A stretch of 64,000 bases of DNA from assembly GCA_016192105.1 (NCBI GenBank), contig JACPUV010000046.1, forward strand, positions 118,335-182,334, in the 5' to 3' direction. A program made the translations under genes and the position numbers. This document shows, one piece after another, positions 1-10,477 of the stretch (within the stretch, counting starts at the first letter, position 1; every line of letters starts with the position of its first letter). The notes below the pieces were generated by a model, which saw only the letters and a program-made list of their open reading frames with translations, did no database searches and was not told where the DNA came from. Source of the DNA: Sphingobacteriales bacterium. Its GTDB lineage: Bacteria; Bacteroidota; Bacteroidia; Chitinophagales; Chitinophagaceae.

Positions 1-237
1 AAGATGAATATCGAAGGAGCCGAACTGGAAGCGCTGAGGGCCTGTAATGAAACTGTAAAAAATAACAAAGTACATTTTGCCATAGCTTCAGACCATACAG
101 TAAATGGAGAACTGACCTGTAAAAAAATACAGGAACTGTGCCGGGCAATGAATCTTTCTGTTACGACGTTTACCCGCGGGAAGATAATCACGGTATATGC
201 CAGCAACGAAACTGTGTACAGTAACCCGGTTACCTGA
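1..237 (+). CDS. FkbM-type methyltransferase, C-terminal fragment (5' end outside window)
   Basis: Begins K-MNIEGAE, the FkbM 'DIEGAE' motif, at the window edge; open to a stop at 237. Confidence 0.7.
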   Translation, partial: KMNIEGAELEALRACNETVKNNKVHFAIASDHTVNGELTCKKIQELCRAMNLSVTTFTRGKIITVYASNETVYSNPVT

Positions 238-314
238 AACACCGGTGGAGGTTTTTGTTAACCGGCCCGGGCGGGAGGGAGGTCGGGTGAAAAATAGGCA
301 CACCTTATTTTTTT

Positions 315-899
315 ATGAGAGTTAAACTGTTTTTATACATTGTCGCATCGATTGAACTACTGCGCGGCGTAATTCTCTTTCTTCAATATAAAATGCTGGG
401 GGTGAAATTCAGCTCCGGGAAAGCACTTCGTATTTCGGCGGGTACCTCTTTCAGGGTTTATAATAAAAAGGCATCCATTCGTTTCGGGAAGAACAATTAT
501 ATCCGGAAAAGCTGTTCGGTTGTTGTCGGGGACGGCGTCCTGAAAATTGGGGACAATTTCTTCATGAATAACTTCTCTTCGGTTAATTGTTTTGGGGTTA
601 TTGAGATCGGGAATGATTGCCTGATAGGGGAAGGGGTCAGGTTGTATGATCATAATTATGATTACCGTTCTGCAGAAAACCTTCCCTTAAATAAAAAAGG
701 GCATAGAAAGGGGTTTATCTCGATAGGAAATAACTGCTGGTTAGGCACTAATACAGTGGTGCTGATGGATGTGAAAATCGGGAATAATGTGATTATTGGG
801 GCGAATAACCTGGTCTATAAGGATGTTCCTGATAATTCGATTATTCTTGCCAAACAGGACCCGGTTATCCGGGCGTATAAAACCGGCGAACAGGAATAG
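315..899 (+). CDS. Left-handed beta-helix (hexapeptide) acyltransferase
   Basis: Hexapeptide repeats (IGNDCLIGEGVRLYDHNY, IGNNCWLGTNTVVLMDVKIGNNVIIGANNLV). Confidence 0.9.
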   Translation: MRVKLFLYIVASIELLRGVILFLQYKMLGVKFSSGKALRISAGTSFRVYNKKASIRFGKNNYIRKSCSVVVGDGVLKIGDNFFMNNFSSVNCFGVIEIGNDCLIGEGVRLYDHNYDYRSAENLPLNKKGHRKGFISIGNNCWLGTNTVVLMDVKIGNNVIIGANNLVYKDVPDNSIILAKQDPVIRAYKTGEQE

Positions 900-995
900 G
901 AATTTTTCCCGGATCTGTTCAGGTTGGATAGCCTGCTCAATAAGCAGAATATTTTAAGGAGCGAAACAAGGAATACTTTAAAGGCATAGCACATC

Positions 996-2201
996 ATGAA
1001 GGAGTTGAAAAAAAAGGTGATTTATATTTCGAATGTAAATGTAAAGGGGCCGTTCCTGCCAGGGGTGGTTGAGAAAATTAAGGGCCAGCTTGCAGCTTTC
1101 AGAAATCACGGATTTGAAATTGATTTACTTTATCCTGCAGGAGACGGAACAGTCGTGATCGAAAAACAGGATGGTACTGCAAGCGTATTTAAAGGGGCAC
1201 GTGAAAAATACCCGGACCGGAATATTTTTGCGAAGATCAGGCGGCATATAAGCGTTACATGGTATGGGAGTATAAATTTCACTGCCTGTAGTGGCAGCAT
1301 CCTGGATAGCGGGTATGATGCTGTGTACCTGCGTTTCTATATGCCAGGGAGGGACCTGATAAGTTTTTTGAAAAAAATAAAAAAGCGATCTGGGAAAACG
1401 GTCATATTGCTGGAGTATCCAACGCTGAATGTAAAAGCTTCTTTTGTCGCTGATTTACCCAGGAGGATCAACTATTTTTTTAATCAGGGCAGAGTACAGA
1501 AATTAAATGACCTCGCGGATTATTTGATTACGCTTACAAAAGACAGGGTGCTGTTCGGAAGGCCGGCTGTTTTTATGGCAAATGGTATTGAGCTGAAAGG
1601 CATTATTCCGGTTAACCCGACCCCTTTCACTGACACAATCATCATCCTGGGTGTTGCATCTGATTGTGCATTTTATCATGGCTTTGATAAAGTGATCAGG
1701 GGGATCGCTGCTTACAATACACTTAATAGTGAAGTTAAAGTTAAGTTCAGAATTATCAGTAACCCGCTGAGCAAAAACGTGGACGCATTAAAATCGCTGA
1801 CAGCGGAATTGGGCATGAATGAGTGGGTGAGTTTTGAACCGGTGATGACCCGGAAAGAACTGGAAAAAGTGTATAGCGAAGTACATATCGGGATGGGCAC
1901 ACTGGCGCTGCACCGCATTGGCCTGCAGGACAATTATTCACTGAAACACCGGGAATATGCCGCTTTTGGCCTGCCCTTCATTATGAGCAAAGGGGATGAA
2001 CATTTCGAGTATTCACCATTTGTGCTGACTGTTGAAAGGGATGAAGAGCCGTTACCTGTTCAAAAGATCGTTGCCTTTTATAAAGATATACGGGAGCGAT
2101 ATCCTGACTATCCAAACAGGTTCCGGGAATCGGTGGAAAAGCAGATTACCTGGGAGGGGCAGCTGCAGGGCGTATTTGACGTGATTGAAAAAGGAAAATA
2201 A
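996..2201 (+). CDS. GT-B fold glycosyltransferase
   Basis: Family-like architecture; C-terminal 'LKHREYAAFGLPFI' donor-site-like motif; in glycan cluster. Confidence 0.7.
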   Translation: MKELKKKVIYISNVNVKGPFLPGVVEKIKGQLAAFRNHGFEIDLLYPAGDGTVVIEKQDGTASVFKGAREKYPDRNIFAKIRRHISVTWYGSINFTACSGSILDSGYDAVYLRFYMPGRDLISFLKKIKKRSGKTVILLEYPTLNVKASFVADLPRRINYFFNQGRVQKLNDLADYLITLTKDRVLFGRPAVFMANGIELKGIIPVNPTPFTDTIIILGVASDCAFYHGFDKVIRGIAAYNTLNSEVKVKFRIISNPLSKNVDALKSLTAELGMNEWVSFEPVMTRKELEKVYSEVHIGMGTLALHRIGLQDNYSLKHREYAAFGLPFIMSKGDEHFEYSPFVLTVERDEEPLPVQKIVAFYKDIRERYPDYPNRFRESVEKQITWEGQLQGVFDVIEKGK

Positions 2202-3300
2202 GCGGAAGCAAATGAAAGTGGTGCAGGTCTTATACAGTGGTTTGGGCGGTCATGGCAGTGTGGTTAGTTCCCTGGTGCAGGCAGATACAAAGGGTGATTG
2301 GGAGCATGGACTGATATTTTACGGCGTGGAAAAGCTACTGCCCGCCTACCAGGAATTTTGCCTGAGCTATAGGGTGCCTTACCTGTATATTCAGAAGAAG
2401 AAGGGTATTTTCCGCTTGCCGGGAAAAGAAGTGTACAGGGCTTTTGCCAGCCTGCAGCCCGATGCCATCATCCTGCACAGCCCCACCCTGATCCTTCCCG
2501 CCTGGCTCTATTGCCTGCGCCACCGGAAAAAACTCTTTGTGGTGGAGCACACACCCCATGCCATCAAGGGGAGGGCGGAACGGATCGCCACCCTGCTTTC
2601 CCTGCTGCTCGCCCGTAAAGTGGTTTGTCTTTCAGAAAACTACCGGAAGGAGTTGCAGAAAAGGATTCCCTTTTTGAACCTGTCAAAAAGAATAACGGTC
2701 ATCCGGAACGGGATTGACCTGAACCGCTTCAACCCCTTACCTGTCAGAGAAAGACAGGAATTCCATATCGGGATGGCCGGCCGCTTCAGCTCGCAGAAAA
2801 ACCAGGGACTGATCCTGGAAGCGGCGATGGCAGGTTTTGCAGACGGAAGACTGGATAAACAGGTACATTTTCATTTTGCCGGAGAGGGGGAGACGCTGGA
2901 CCGGCTGAAGCAACTATCTGAGGAAAAAGGCCTGGAGAGTCAGGTGCATTTTCATGGTTTGCTCGGGGAAATGGAACTGCTGGCTTTTTTCCGGCAGCTG
3001 GACCTTTATGTGCATGCCAGTTTTGCTGAAACCATGTGTACCTCCGTTATGCAGGCCATGGCCTGCGGCCTCCCGGTGATCGGGTCGGATATACCCGGTA
3101 TTAACGACCTGCTGCCTGCCGGAGATAACACGATAACCCTGCTGCCCAATAATCAAGTGGAAACCTGGTTAAAACAAATGCTGTCTTACAGGGACAGGAC
3201 TTTACGGGACAGGAAGGCAGCACAGGTCCGGCAGGCGGCCGGGCAGTATTTTTCCGCGGAAGAAACATTTGCCATCTACTCACAATTAATTGCCAGCTGA
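2185..3300 (+). CDS. Glycosyltransferase family 4
   Basis: GMAGRFSSQKNQ...HFAGEGETLDRL...HASFAETMCTSVMQAMACGLPVIGSDIPG. Confidence 0.92.
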   Translation: MKKENKRKQMKVVQVLYSGLGGHGSVVSSLVQADTKGDWEHGLIFYGVEKLLPAYQEFCLSYRVPYLYIQKKKGIFRLPGKEVYRAFASLQPDAIILHSPTLILPAWLYCLRHRKKLFVVEHTPHAIKGRAERIATLLSLLLARKVVCLSENYRKELQKRIPFLNLSKRITVIRNGIDLNRFNPLPVRERQEFHIGMAGRFSSQKNQGLILEAAMAGFADGRLDKQVHFHFAGEGETLDRLKQLSEEKGLESQVHFHGLLGEMELLAFFRQLDLYVHASFAETMCTSVMQAMACGLPVIGSDIPGINDLLPAGDNTITLLPNNQVETWLKQMLSYRDRTLRDRKAAQVRQAAGQYFSAEETFAIYSQLIAS

Positions 3301-3303
3301 TCC

Positions 3304-4053
3304 ATGCCTGTCCTTACCGAAATTGCCAAGAACTACCTGATTAAAGTGCCTTTTATTAAAAGGATGGCCAAAAAAAGGCATGTTACCGGATTTAACCAGT
3401 CCGAGGAAGGGGTTCAAACCATTTATGATACCTATAAACGTTTCACCGGGTTTGAGGGTAAAAATATAATAGAACTGGGGCCCGGGCATACCTGGGGTCC
3501 GGCGAAGAAAATGAAAGAGGCCGGGGCCGCCTCGGTTTCCATCATTGATATCGAACGGTATATTCCGGATTCCGTACAGGAAGAAAATCCCTGGCTGAAT
3601 TATATTATTTATCCCGGAGGGGCCATGCCCCTGCCTGCGGATCATTTTGATTTGGTATTGAGTTATACAGTGTACGAACACCTGCGGCAGCCGGAAACCA
3701 CGATCCGGGAAACCTACCGTATCCTGAAAAAAGGAGGAATGGCCATTCACCTGATCGACCTGGGTGACCATATGTATTTCAAAATCGATCCCGCCAAACA
3801 ATTCAATTGCCTTAAGTATGGGAGTAAAACCTGGGACCTGATGAGCCGGAACCGGAGTATCTATGTAAACAGGATTCGGCTCAGTGGCTGGCGGCAATTG
3901 CACCAGCAGGCGGGTTTCAGTATTGCGGAAGAAATCCCGTATATAGATGAGTACAGCCGGGAACTCTATGAAAAGGGGCAATTGCAGTACCTCAGTCCCT
4001 TAAAATCCGAAGACCGTTTTGCCTCCAATATTTTATTGGTGGTCAGAAAATAA
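3304..4053 (+). CDS. Class I SAM-dependent methyltransferase
   Basis: NIIELGPGHTWGPAKKM (motif I), DLVLSYTVYEHLRQPE. Confidence 0.88.
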   Translation: MPVLTEIAKNYLIKVPFIKRMAKKRHVTGFNQSEEGVQTIYDTYKRFTGFEGKNIIELGPGHTWGPAKKMKEAGAASVSIIDIERYIPDSVQEENPWLNYIIYPGGAMPLPADHFDLVLSYTVYEHLRQPETTIRETYRILKKGGMAIHLIDLGDHMYFKIDPAKQFNCLKYGSKTWDLMSRNRSIYVNRIRLSGWRQLHQQAGFSIAEEIPYIDEYSRELYEKGQLQYLSPLKSEDRFASNILLVVRK

Positions 4054-4071
4054 CCCATTCAAATACCGTAC

Positions 4072-5211
4072 GTGAAGATTCTGTTTGTTCAGAAGATGGC
4101 TGCCATTTCCGGCTCCGAACTTTACCTGATGCACCTGCTGCCGGAACTGAAAAAAAGGGGCTATGAGGTAAAAGTGCTGATCATTTTCCCCGTTGTGCCG
4201 CCCGGTACCCAACCCTTTATTGGGCATTTCCGGGAAAGGGGTATTGAGACCTTTGAGATTTATGGTCATAGCGCACTTTCCCCGGCTCTGTGCCTGAAGT
4301 TGCGCCGCTTGCTGAAAAAAGAAAAGTTCGATTTGGTGCAGAGCAACCTGGTGCATGCCGATCTCTGGCTGGCCCTGCAGAAAATGCTTTTTTTCCCGAA
4401 AATGCGCCTGATCAGTGTTAAACATGGATTTGATGAAGCCTATTCGGCCCGCTATGGGAACAATCCGGCACACCTGAAGAAATCCATGTTTTACTGGGTG
4501 CAGAAATTCTCCGGATTCTTTGCCGATTATAATGTCACGATCTCCAAAGGACTGTACAATATGTATGTGCAGGGCGGAATTGTGAAAAAAGAGCGGATCC
4601 GGAATATTTATTACGGACTCGACCTGAGTGAAAAGGAAAAGAAAGTGACCGAACGGGTGCCGGAGGAAACCTATGCCCTGATCCTGGGCCGCCTCGTGCA
4701 ATACAAGGGCCACAGTATGTTACTGGAAGCCTGGAAAAAAGTGAAGGCCGAAAACCCTTCGTGGAAACTGTATATCGTGGGAGGGGGGAATTATGAAGCC
4801 GAACTAAAAAAACAATATCAGGAATCAGGATTGGGTGATTCGGTCCGTTTCCTGGGGTACCAGGCCAACCCGCATCAGCTGATAAAGGATGCCCGCTTTA
4901 TGCTGGTCACCTCCACTTTTGAAGGCTTCGGCCTGATTATGCTGGAAGGCTGGGTGCATAAAAAACCTGCGATCGGCTTTGATGTGCCCGCGATCAATGA
5001 AGCCGTCGCCGACGGGGAAACGGGCCGGCTGATTCCGCCTTTTGATACGGATAAACTGGCTGCGGCCATTGTTGAATATTTCCGCAACCCGGACAAAACC
5101 CGGGTACAGGGAGAAGCGGGCTACCGGCGTCTCCATGATTATTTTACCGTAGCCCGGATGACGGATGAAATGGAAACCGTGTACAGCGCGGTGGCCGCCA
5201 AACACAACTAA
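4072..5211 (+). CDS. Glycosyltransferase family 4
   Basis: LGRLVQYKGHSMLLEAW...STFEGFGLIMLEGWVHKKPAIGFDVPAINE. Confidence 0.93.
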   Translation: MKILFVQKMAAISGSELYLMHLLPELKKRGYEVKVLIIFPVVPPGTQPFIGHFRERGIETFEIYGHSALSPALCLKLRRLLKKEKFDLVQSNLVHADLWLALQKMLFFPKMRLISVKHGFDEAYSARYGNNPAHLKKSMFYWVQKFSGFFADYNVTISKGLYNMYVQGGIVKKERIRNIYYGLDLSEKEKKVTERVPEETYALILGRLVQYKGHSMLLEAWKKVKAENPSWKLYIVGGGNYEAELKKQYQESGLGDSVRFLGYQANPHQLIKDARFMLVTSTFEGFGLIMLEGWVHKKPAIGFDVPAINEAVADGETGRLIPPFDTDKLAAAIVEYFRNPDKTRVQGEAGYRRLHDYFTVARMTDEMETVYSAVAAKHN

Positions 5212-5216
5212 ACGGA

Positions 5217-6605
5217 ATGGAAGAATATACCAGTTATTACCTGCTCTGGCCGGATGATATTATCTGGGCACCCCTCTGCCTGATGGTGTTGTCCATATTC
5301 ATCTATAAGAAAAGTCAGCGCTATAAGGATACGGTGATCCGGCAATACTATCTGCCGGCCTTTTACCTCCGGATCCTTTTTGCCACGATCTTTACCCTGG
5401 TCAGCCAGTATTATTTTGAATTCGCCGATACCAACCACTATTACCAGGCCGTGCTCGATATGCACAAGGCGGTGGCGAATGATTACGGCCACCTGAAGGA
5501 TATTTATTTCAACCTGAAACTGACCAAGGAAAACCCGGTTTTCCCTTATTTCCTTTATGATGCATTGGGGATAACGCATCTTTATATGTATGATGTCACC
5601 AATTACTTCACTCCCAAATTCGCGCTTCCCTTCTCCCTGCTGTTCGGAAAAAGTTACCTGGCCATCTGTTACTGCCTGAGTCTCTGGGCCTTCGGTGGCT
5701 GCTGGCGTTTGTTCAAGATGTTTTACAGCATGTATCCGCATCTGCACAAAAAAATCGCCATTGCCTGTTTGTTCATGCCCTCCCTTTTGTTTTGGGGTAC
5801 CGGTTTGCTGAAGGATACAATCTGTCTCGGTGCCATCGGCTACAGTCTCTATGCCGCCTATAACCTTTTTATCCGGAAAAAATACCGGACAAGTGATGTA
5901 ATCATGCTTCTGTTCAGCGGTTACCTGCTTTTTTATATCAAAGCCTATATCCTGATCAGCCTGCTGGCCGCCTTTCTGCTCTGGAACTTTATGCAGGTGA
6001 GGGGGCTTATAGAAGACCGAATATTACGTCAGATAACAACTATTTTGGTTGTTTGCATTGCAGGGGTAGCTGCTTTTCTTGTTATCCAGGGATTTGCCGC
6101 TTCAGAGATCACCGCCCAGTTTACCACGGAAAACATTGTAAAAGCAACCCAGGACCAGCAGCAGATGTTTAACCGGAACAAGATCGGTACCGGTTCCAAC
6201 TTTAAAGTGGCCGCGGTGGATAATTCTATCGGCAGTATGCTGGCAGCCTTCCCGCTGGGTATTGTAAACACGTTCTTCCGCCCCTTTCCCTGGGATGTCC
6301 GTTCTCCCTTTATGGCCTTGTCCTTTATGGAGTCCTTCGCCTTCCTGACCCTGACCATGATGGCCTTCCGGAAGCTCGGGTTTAAAAAATTCTTCGGGCT
6401 GATTGCTTCCGATCCTGTGATCAGTTTTGCTTTTGTATTTGCGATAGTTTTTGGTGGTTTTGTGGGCATGACTACCGGGAACTTTGGAGCCCTGAACCGG
6501 TATAAAATCCCGGCCCTGCCATTCTATGCAATGGCCATTATTCTGGTAATGGATAAATCAGGTAAATTTTCCCCTCATTTCATTTTTAGCAAAAAGTTCT
6601 TTTAA
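5217..6605 (+). CDS. Polytopic membrane protein, possible polysaccharide polymerase
   Basis: Many hydrophobic segments; position between GT and asnB genes. Confidence 0.6.
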   Translation: MEEYTSYYLLWPDDIIWAPLCLMVLSIFIYKKSQRYKDTVIRQYYLPAFYLRILFATIFTLVSQYYFEFADTNHYYQAVLDMHKAVANDYGHLKDIYFNLKLTKENPVFPYFLYDALGITHLYMYDVTNYFTPKFALPFSLLFGKSYLAICYCLSLWAFGGCWRLFKMFYSMYPHLHKKIAIACLFMPSLLFWGTGLLKDTICLGAIGYSLYAAYNLFIRKKYRTSDVIMLLFSGYLLFYIKAYILISLLAAFLLWNFMQVRGLIEDRILRQITTILVVCIAGVAAFLVIQGFAASEITAQFTTENIVKATQDQQQMFNRNKIGTGSNFKVAAVDNSIGSMLAAFPLGIVNTFFRPFPWDVRSPFMALSFMESFAFLTLTMMAFRKLGFKKFFGLIASDPVISFAFVFAIVFGGFVGMTTGNFGALNRYKIPALPFYAMAIILVMDKSGKFSPHFIFSKKFF

Positions 6606-6607
6606 CC

Positions 6608-8446
6608 ATGTGTGGCATCGCTGGTTCTGTTAACTTTAAATTGGATATTCCCCGGCTGACCCGGGATCTCTGGCACCGCGGGCCGGATGAGCAGGCTACT
6701 TTTACCGAAGGGAATCTCCAGTTGCATCATCACCGCCTGGCGATCCTCGATATTGCCAGCGGGAAGCAACCCATGCACCTGGAGCACCTGACGATTATCT
6801 TCAACGGCGAAATCTATAATCACCAGGAAGTAAGAACCCGCCACGGGCTCCGGGGCCATACGCATTCGGATACCGAAACCATTTTGCTGGCTTACCTGAA
6901 ACTGGGCCCTGCCTGTTTACAGGACTTTGACGGGATGTTTGCCATTGTTATTTATGACCGGAAGGAAAACAGGCTGTTTATCGCGAGGGACCGGGCCGGG
7001 AAAAAACCGTTCTACTATTACCGGTCGGGCGATCAGTTTGTATTCGCCAGTGAACTGAATGCCCTGCAAAGCCAGGTACATTCGCGTATTGATGAGCAAC
7101 AGATCGGGCAATTCCTCCGCTACGGGGCCTTTCCCGGTGCTTCCACTCCTTACTGCGATATGTCGGAACTGCTTCCCGGGCAGTACGGGTATGTGAACCT
7201 GGCGGATGCTTCGGTTACCCTGCACCGTTGGTGGAATATAGCAGATGCGTACGGGCGGCCGGGAACAATTGATGAAGTAGCGGCCCTGGATAAAGTGGAC
7301 AGTATTTTACAGCAGGCGGTTAAGAGCCGGCTGGAATCTTCCGACCTGGAAGTGGGCTCCTTTTTAAGCGGGGGGATTGACAGCGGCCTGGTAACCGCCA
7401 TTGCGTCCCGGTATAAACCCGGATTGAAAACTTTTACCGTATCCTTTACCGGGTCTTATGATGAAGCGCCCCTGGCCCGTTTAGTAGCCGCGAAATACAA
7501 AACCGATCATACCGAACTCCGTATTTCTTTTGATGAATTGCAAAATGATATTGAAAAGATACTGGCGAATTACGGGGAGCCCTTTTATGATGATTCGGCC
7601 ATTCCCAGTTATTATGTCAGCCGCGAAGCCCGGAAATACCTGACGGTGATCCTGAACGGAGATGGCTCCGATGAGCTCTTTGGTGGCTACCGGCGCTATG
7701 TGCCATTCGCGAAATATGATTTTTTTTCCAAGCCGGCCCTGCTGACGGCACTTGCTTCCCTTTGCAAAAAGGTCATCCCGGTTTCACACGAGAAACAATC
7801 CCGGCTGAATTATCTCTACCGGCTGGCCGACCTGGCTTCCCAAAAGGGGACCGATGTTTATTATTCTTCCACCACGGATATATTTTCCGGATTTTACCGG
7901 TACCTCAGCGCCGGTGCAGGGATAAAAGACGAAACAGGGGAGAAACTTGCCGCATTGAAACAGACTTCCCTGTCGGGCCTGCAGAAACTGATGCTGATGG
8001 ATTTCACGTCCATCCTGCCGGATATCCTGCTGGTAAAAATGGATATTGCCACTATGGCAAGTTCACTGGAGGGGCGCAGCCCTTTCCTTGCCAAAGACAT
8101 GATGGAATATGTACCGGGACTGCCGGATCACTATAAGATCAGGGGCACTACCACCAAGTACCTGTTGCGCAAACTGGCTGTGAAATACCTGCCGGGTGAA
8201 CTGGTGCAGCAGCCCAAGCGGGGTTTTGAAGTGCCACTGAAACAATGGGTGGATAAAGAGTTGAAAGAAATCATATTTGATTACCTCGGAGCCGCTGATT
8301 CCTATGCGAACCAGTTTGTGGATCCCGTTTTTATCCGCCGCCTTCTCAACCGTGAAATAAAAGTATCCGATGAAAAAAGAGCGAAAATGCTATATACGCT
8401 ATTTGCGCTGGATGTATGGCATAAGAAGTGCTATTTAGGTAATTGA
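6608..8446 (+). CDS. asnB: Asparagine synthase (glutamine-hydrolysing)
   Basis: MCGIAGSVNF N-terminal glutaminase; SFLSGGIDSGLVTAIA PP-loop. Confidence 0.95.
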   Translation: MCGIAGSVNFKLDIPRLTRDLWHRGPDEQATFTEGNLQLHHHRLAILDIASGKQPMHLEHLTIIFNGEIYNHQEVRTRHGLRGHTHSDTETILLAYLKLGPACLQDFDGMFAIVIYDRKENRLFIARDRAGKKPFYYYRSGDQFVFASELNALQSQVHSRIDEQQIGQFLRYGAFPGASTPYCDMSELLPGQYGYVNLADASVTLHRWWNIADAYGRPGTIDEVAALDKVDSILQQAVKSRLESSDLEVGSFLSGGIDSGLVTAIASRYKPGLKTFTVSFTGSYDEAPLARLVAAKYKTDHTELRISFDELQNDIEKILANYGEPFYDDSAIPSYYVSREARKYLTVILNGDGSDELFGGYRRYVPFAKYDFFSKPALLTALASLCKKVIPVSHEKQSRLNYLYRLADLASQKGTDVYYSSTTDIFSGFYRYLSAGAGIKDETGEKLAALKQTSLSGLQKLMLMDFTSILPDILLVKMDIATMASSLEGRSPFLAKDMMEYVPGLPDHYKIRGTTTKYLLRKLAVKYLPGELVQQPKRGFEVPLKQWVDKELKEIIFDYLGAADSYANQFVDPVFIRRLLNREIKVSDEKRAKMLYTLFALDVWHKKCYLGN

Positions 8447-8562
8447 ACAATCGGCTAATTGGCAAATCGAACAATCAACTAATCGGCAAATCGAACAATC
8501 GGCTAATTGGCTAATCGAACAATCAACTAATCGGCTAATCGAACAATCAACCAATCGATAAT
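8445..8562. repeat. 24-bp tandem repeat, ~4.7 copies
   Basis: GAACAATC(GG/AA)CTAAT(TG/CG)GC(A/T)AATC units start at 8445, 8469, 8493, 8517, 8541. Confidence 0.92.
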
Positions 8563-8588
8563 AAAATTTATATAGTAAGTTATAAAGA

Positions 8589-9581
8589 ATGTCCACTGAA
8601 TTCGATACCGGAAAACTGGTCATTTCCCTCGACTTTGAATTGTTCTGGGGTGTAAGAGATAAACGCACCATAGAAAGTTATGGGACCAATATCCTCGGTG
8701 TACGGCAGGTGATACCCGCCCTGCTCTCCGCATTTGATAAATACCAGGTAGCAGGAACTTTTTCCACAGTTGGATTCCTGTTTGCCCGCAATAAGGAAGA
8801 GCTGCTGGCGGCCTGCCCCGCTGTACAGCCGCAGTATGCCAACCCTGAATTATCTCCCTATCATTCCTTCTCGCAACTGGGCCAGGATGAACAGGATGAT
8901 CCCTGGCATTTTGGATACTCCTTACTGGAGCAGGTCCGCGTAAATGGCCGGCACGAGATTGGTACCCATACTTTTTGCCATTATTACTGCCTGGAACCGG
9001 GCCAGACCGCGCAGGCATTTAAAGAGGATCTTCGGGCTGCGAAGAAGATGGCGGCGGCAAAAGGGATCAATGTCAGAAGCCTGGTATTTCCGCGTAACCA
9101 GTTCAATGAAGAATATCTTTCTGTATGCAGGGAAGCAGGGATTGATTCCTACCGGGGTAACCCGGAATCCTGGTTATACAAGGGCCGGAATAAGAATGAG
9201 GAAAGCCTGTTCCGGAGGGCCCTCCGCATACTGGACGCTTATATCAATATCAGCGGGTATCATTGTCATGACCACTCGCATGTATTGAGGGGGCCGCTGG
9301 TCAATGTAGCCGCTTCCCGTTTCCTCCGCCCCTACAGCCGGAAACTGGCAGCGCTGGAACCGCTTCGCTTACGAAGGATCAAAAAAGCGATGTTGCATGC
9401 CGCCCGGCATAAAAAACTTTTTCATCTCTGGTGGCATCCCCACAATTTCGGGGTGAACCTGGAACAGAATATGGCCTTTCTCGAAAAGATCCTTCAGTAT
9501 TACCGGCAGTTGCAGCGGGATTATGGGTTCAGCAGTGCAACCATGTCCGGGCTTACGGATGAATTGAAACAATCCCGATGA
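8589..9581 (+). CDS. Polysaccharide deacetylase family protein
   Basis: ISLDFELFWG, HEIGTHTFCHYYC, FPRNQF motifs. Confidence 0.9.
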   Translation: MSTEFDTGKLVISLDFELFWGVRDKRTIESYGTNILGVRQVIPALLSAFDKYQVAGTFSTVGFLFARNKEELLAACPAVQPQYANPELSPYHSFSQLGQDEQDDPWHFGYSLLEQVRVNGRHEIGTHTFCHYYCLEPGQTAQAFKEDLRAAKKMAAAKGINVRSLVFPRNQFNEEYLSVCREAGIDSYRGNPESWLYKGRNKNEESLFRRALRILDAYINISGYHCHDHSHVLRGPLVNVAASRFLRPYSRKLAALEPLRLRRIKKAMLHAARHKKLFHLWWHPHNFGVNLEQNMAFLEKILQYYRQLQRDYGFSSATMSGLTDELKQSR

Positions 9582-10348
9582 ATAAGAAAATAGTCATGCT
9601 TTGTTCCGACTGTTTTTCAACAGTCACTTTATATAATGCGGTCAGCCGTCAATACAGCATCGACCGGGTGATCACTGAAGAACCCATGCGGGGGATGGCC
9701 CTGGCCAAAAGAAGGGTAAAGAAACTAGGCTGGTTCCGGGTGGCCGGGCAGGTTTTATTCAGTGTTTGCATCGTACCGCTGATCCGGGCAGGCAGCAGGA
9801 AAAGGATGGCGCAAATTCATGCGGATTATCGTTTTGATGAAACACCGGTACCGCCGGAAAAGATAACACATGTGACCACTGTCAACAGTGAAGAATGTTT
9901 GACTTTGCTGAAAGAACTGAACCCGGATGTAGTAATGGTCAATGGTACGCGGATCATTTCAAAAAAAGTGCTGGAAAGCACAAAGGCTGTTTTTATCAAT
10001 ATGCATACCGGGATCACTCCCAAATACCGGGGTGTTCACGGCGGTTACTGGGCCCTGGTGAATAATGATCCGGCGAATTGCGGGGTGACTGTACACCTGG
10101 TGGATAAAGGCATCGATACCGGCGGGATCCTTTACCAGTCACTGATCCCTGTTACAAAGGAAGATAATTATTTCACCTATCCCTACCTGCAGTTTGGCGA
10201 AGGCATTCCCCTGGTGCAAAAAGCCGTGGAGGATGCGCTGCAACAAAGAATCAGGGTGGTGGAAAGCCGTACAAAAGAATCGGCCCTCTGGTATCATCCC
10301 ACAATCTGGCAGTACCTGGTTAAACGTCTGACAAAAGGCATTAAATGA
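9578..10348 (+). CDS. Formyltransferase-family protein
   Basis: FINMHTGITPKYRGVHGGYWALVNNDPANCGVTVHLVDKGIDTGGIL. Confidence 0.9.
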   Translation: MNKKIVMLCSDCFSTVTLYNAVSRQYSIDRVITEEPMRGMALAKRRVKKLGWFRVAGQVLFSVCIVPLIRAGSRKRMAQIHADYRFDETPVPPEKITHVTTVNSEECLTLLKELNPDVVMVNGTRIISKKVLESTKAVFINMHTGITPKYRGVHGGYWALVNNDPANCGVTVHLVDKGIDTGGILYQSLIPVTKEDNYFTYPYLQFGEGIPLVQKAVEDALQQRIRVVESRTKESALWYHPTIWQYLVKRLTKGIK

Positions 10349-10354
10349 AAAGGA

Positions 10355-10475
10355 GTACAACCCCAACCTTAAACCCTCAACCCTAAACCCTCAACCCTAA
10401 ACCCTAAACCTCTCAACCCCTCAACCTTCAACCCTAAACCCCTCAACCCTCAACCTCCCTCACCCCCCAACCCCT
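10355..10475. repeat. Telomere-like C-rich degenerate repeat (CAACCCTAAACCCT)
   Basis: Repeated AACCCTAAACCCTCAACCCT runs, strongly strand-asymmetric (no G runs). Confidence 0.9.
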
Positions 10476-10477
10476 CC

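Noticed and set aside
3286-3981. 231-aa minus-strand ORF
   Set aside because: Antisense to a clear methyltransferase; compositional artefact
4033-4713. 226-aa minus-strand ORF
   Set aside because: Antisense to a GT4 gene; low-complexity His/Gln/Phe composition
8445-8562. CRISPR-like array
   Set aside because: Units are contiguous with no unique spacers, and no cas genes in the window
8435-8671. Repetitive peptide (RLVDCSISRLVDCSIS...) on minus strand
   Set aside because: Translation of the 24-bp DNA repeat; no start context or homology expected
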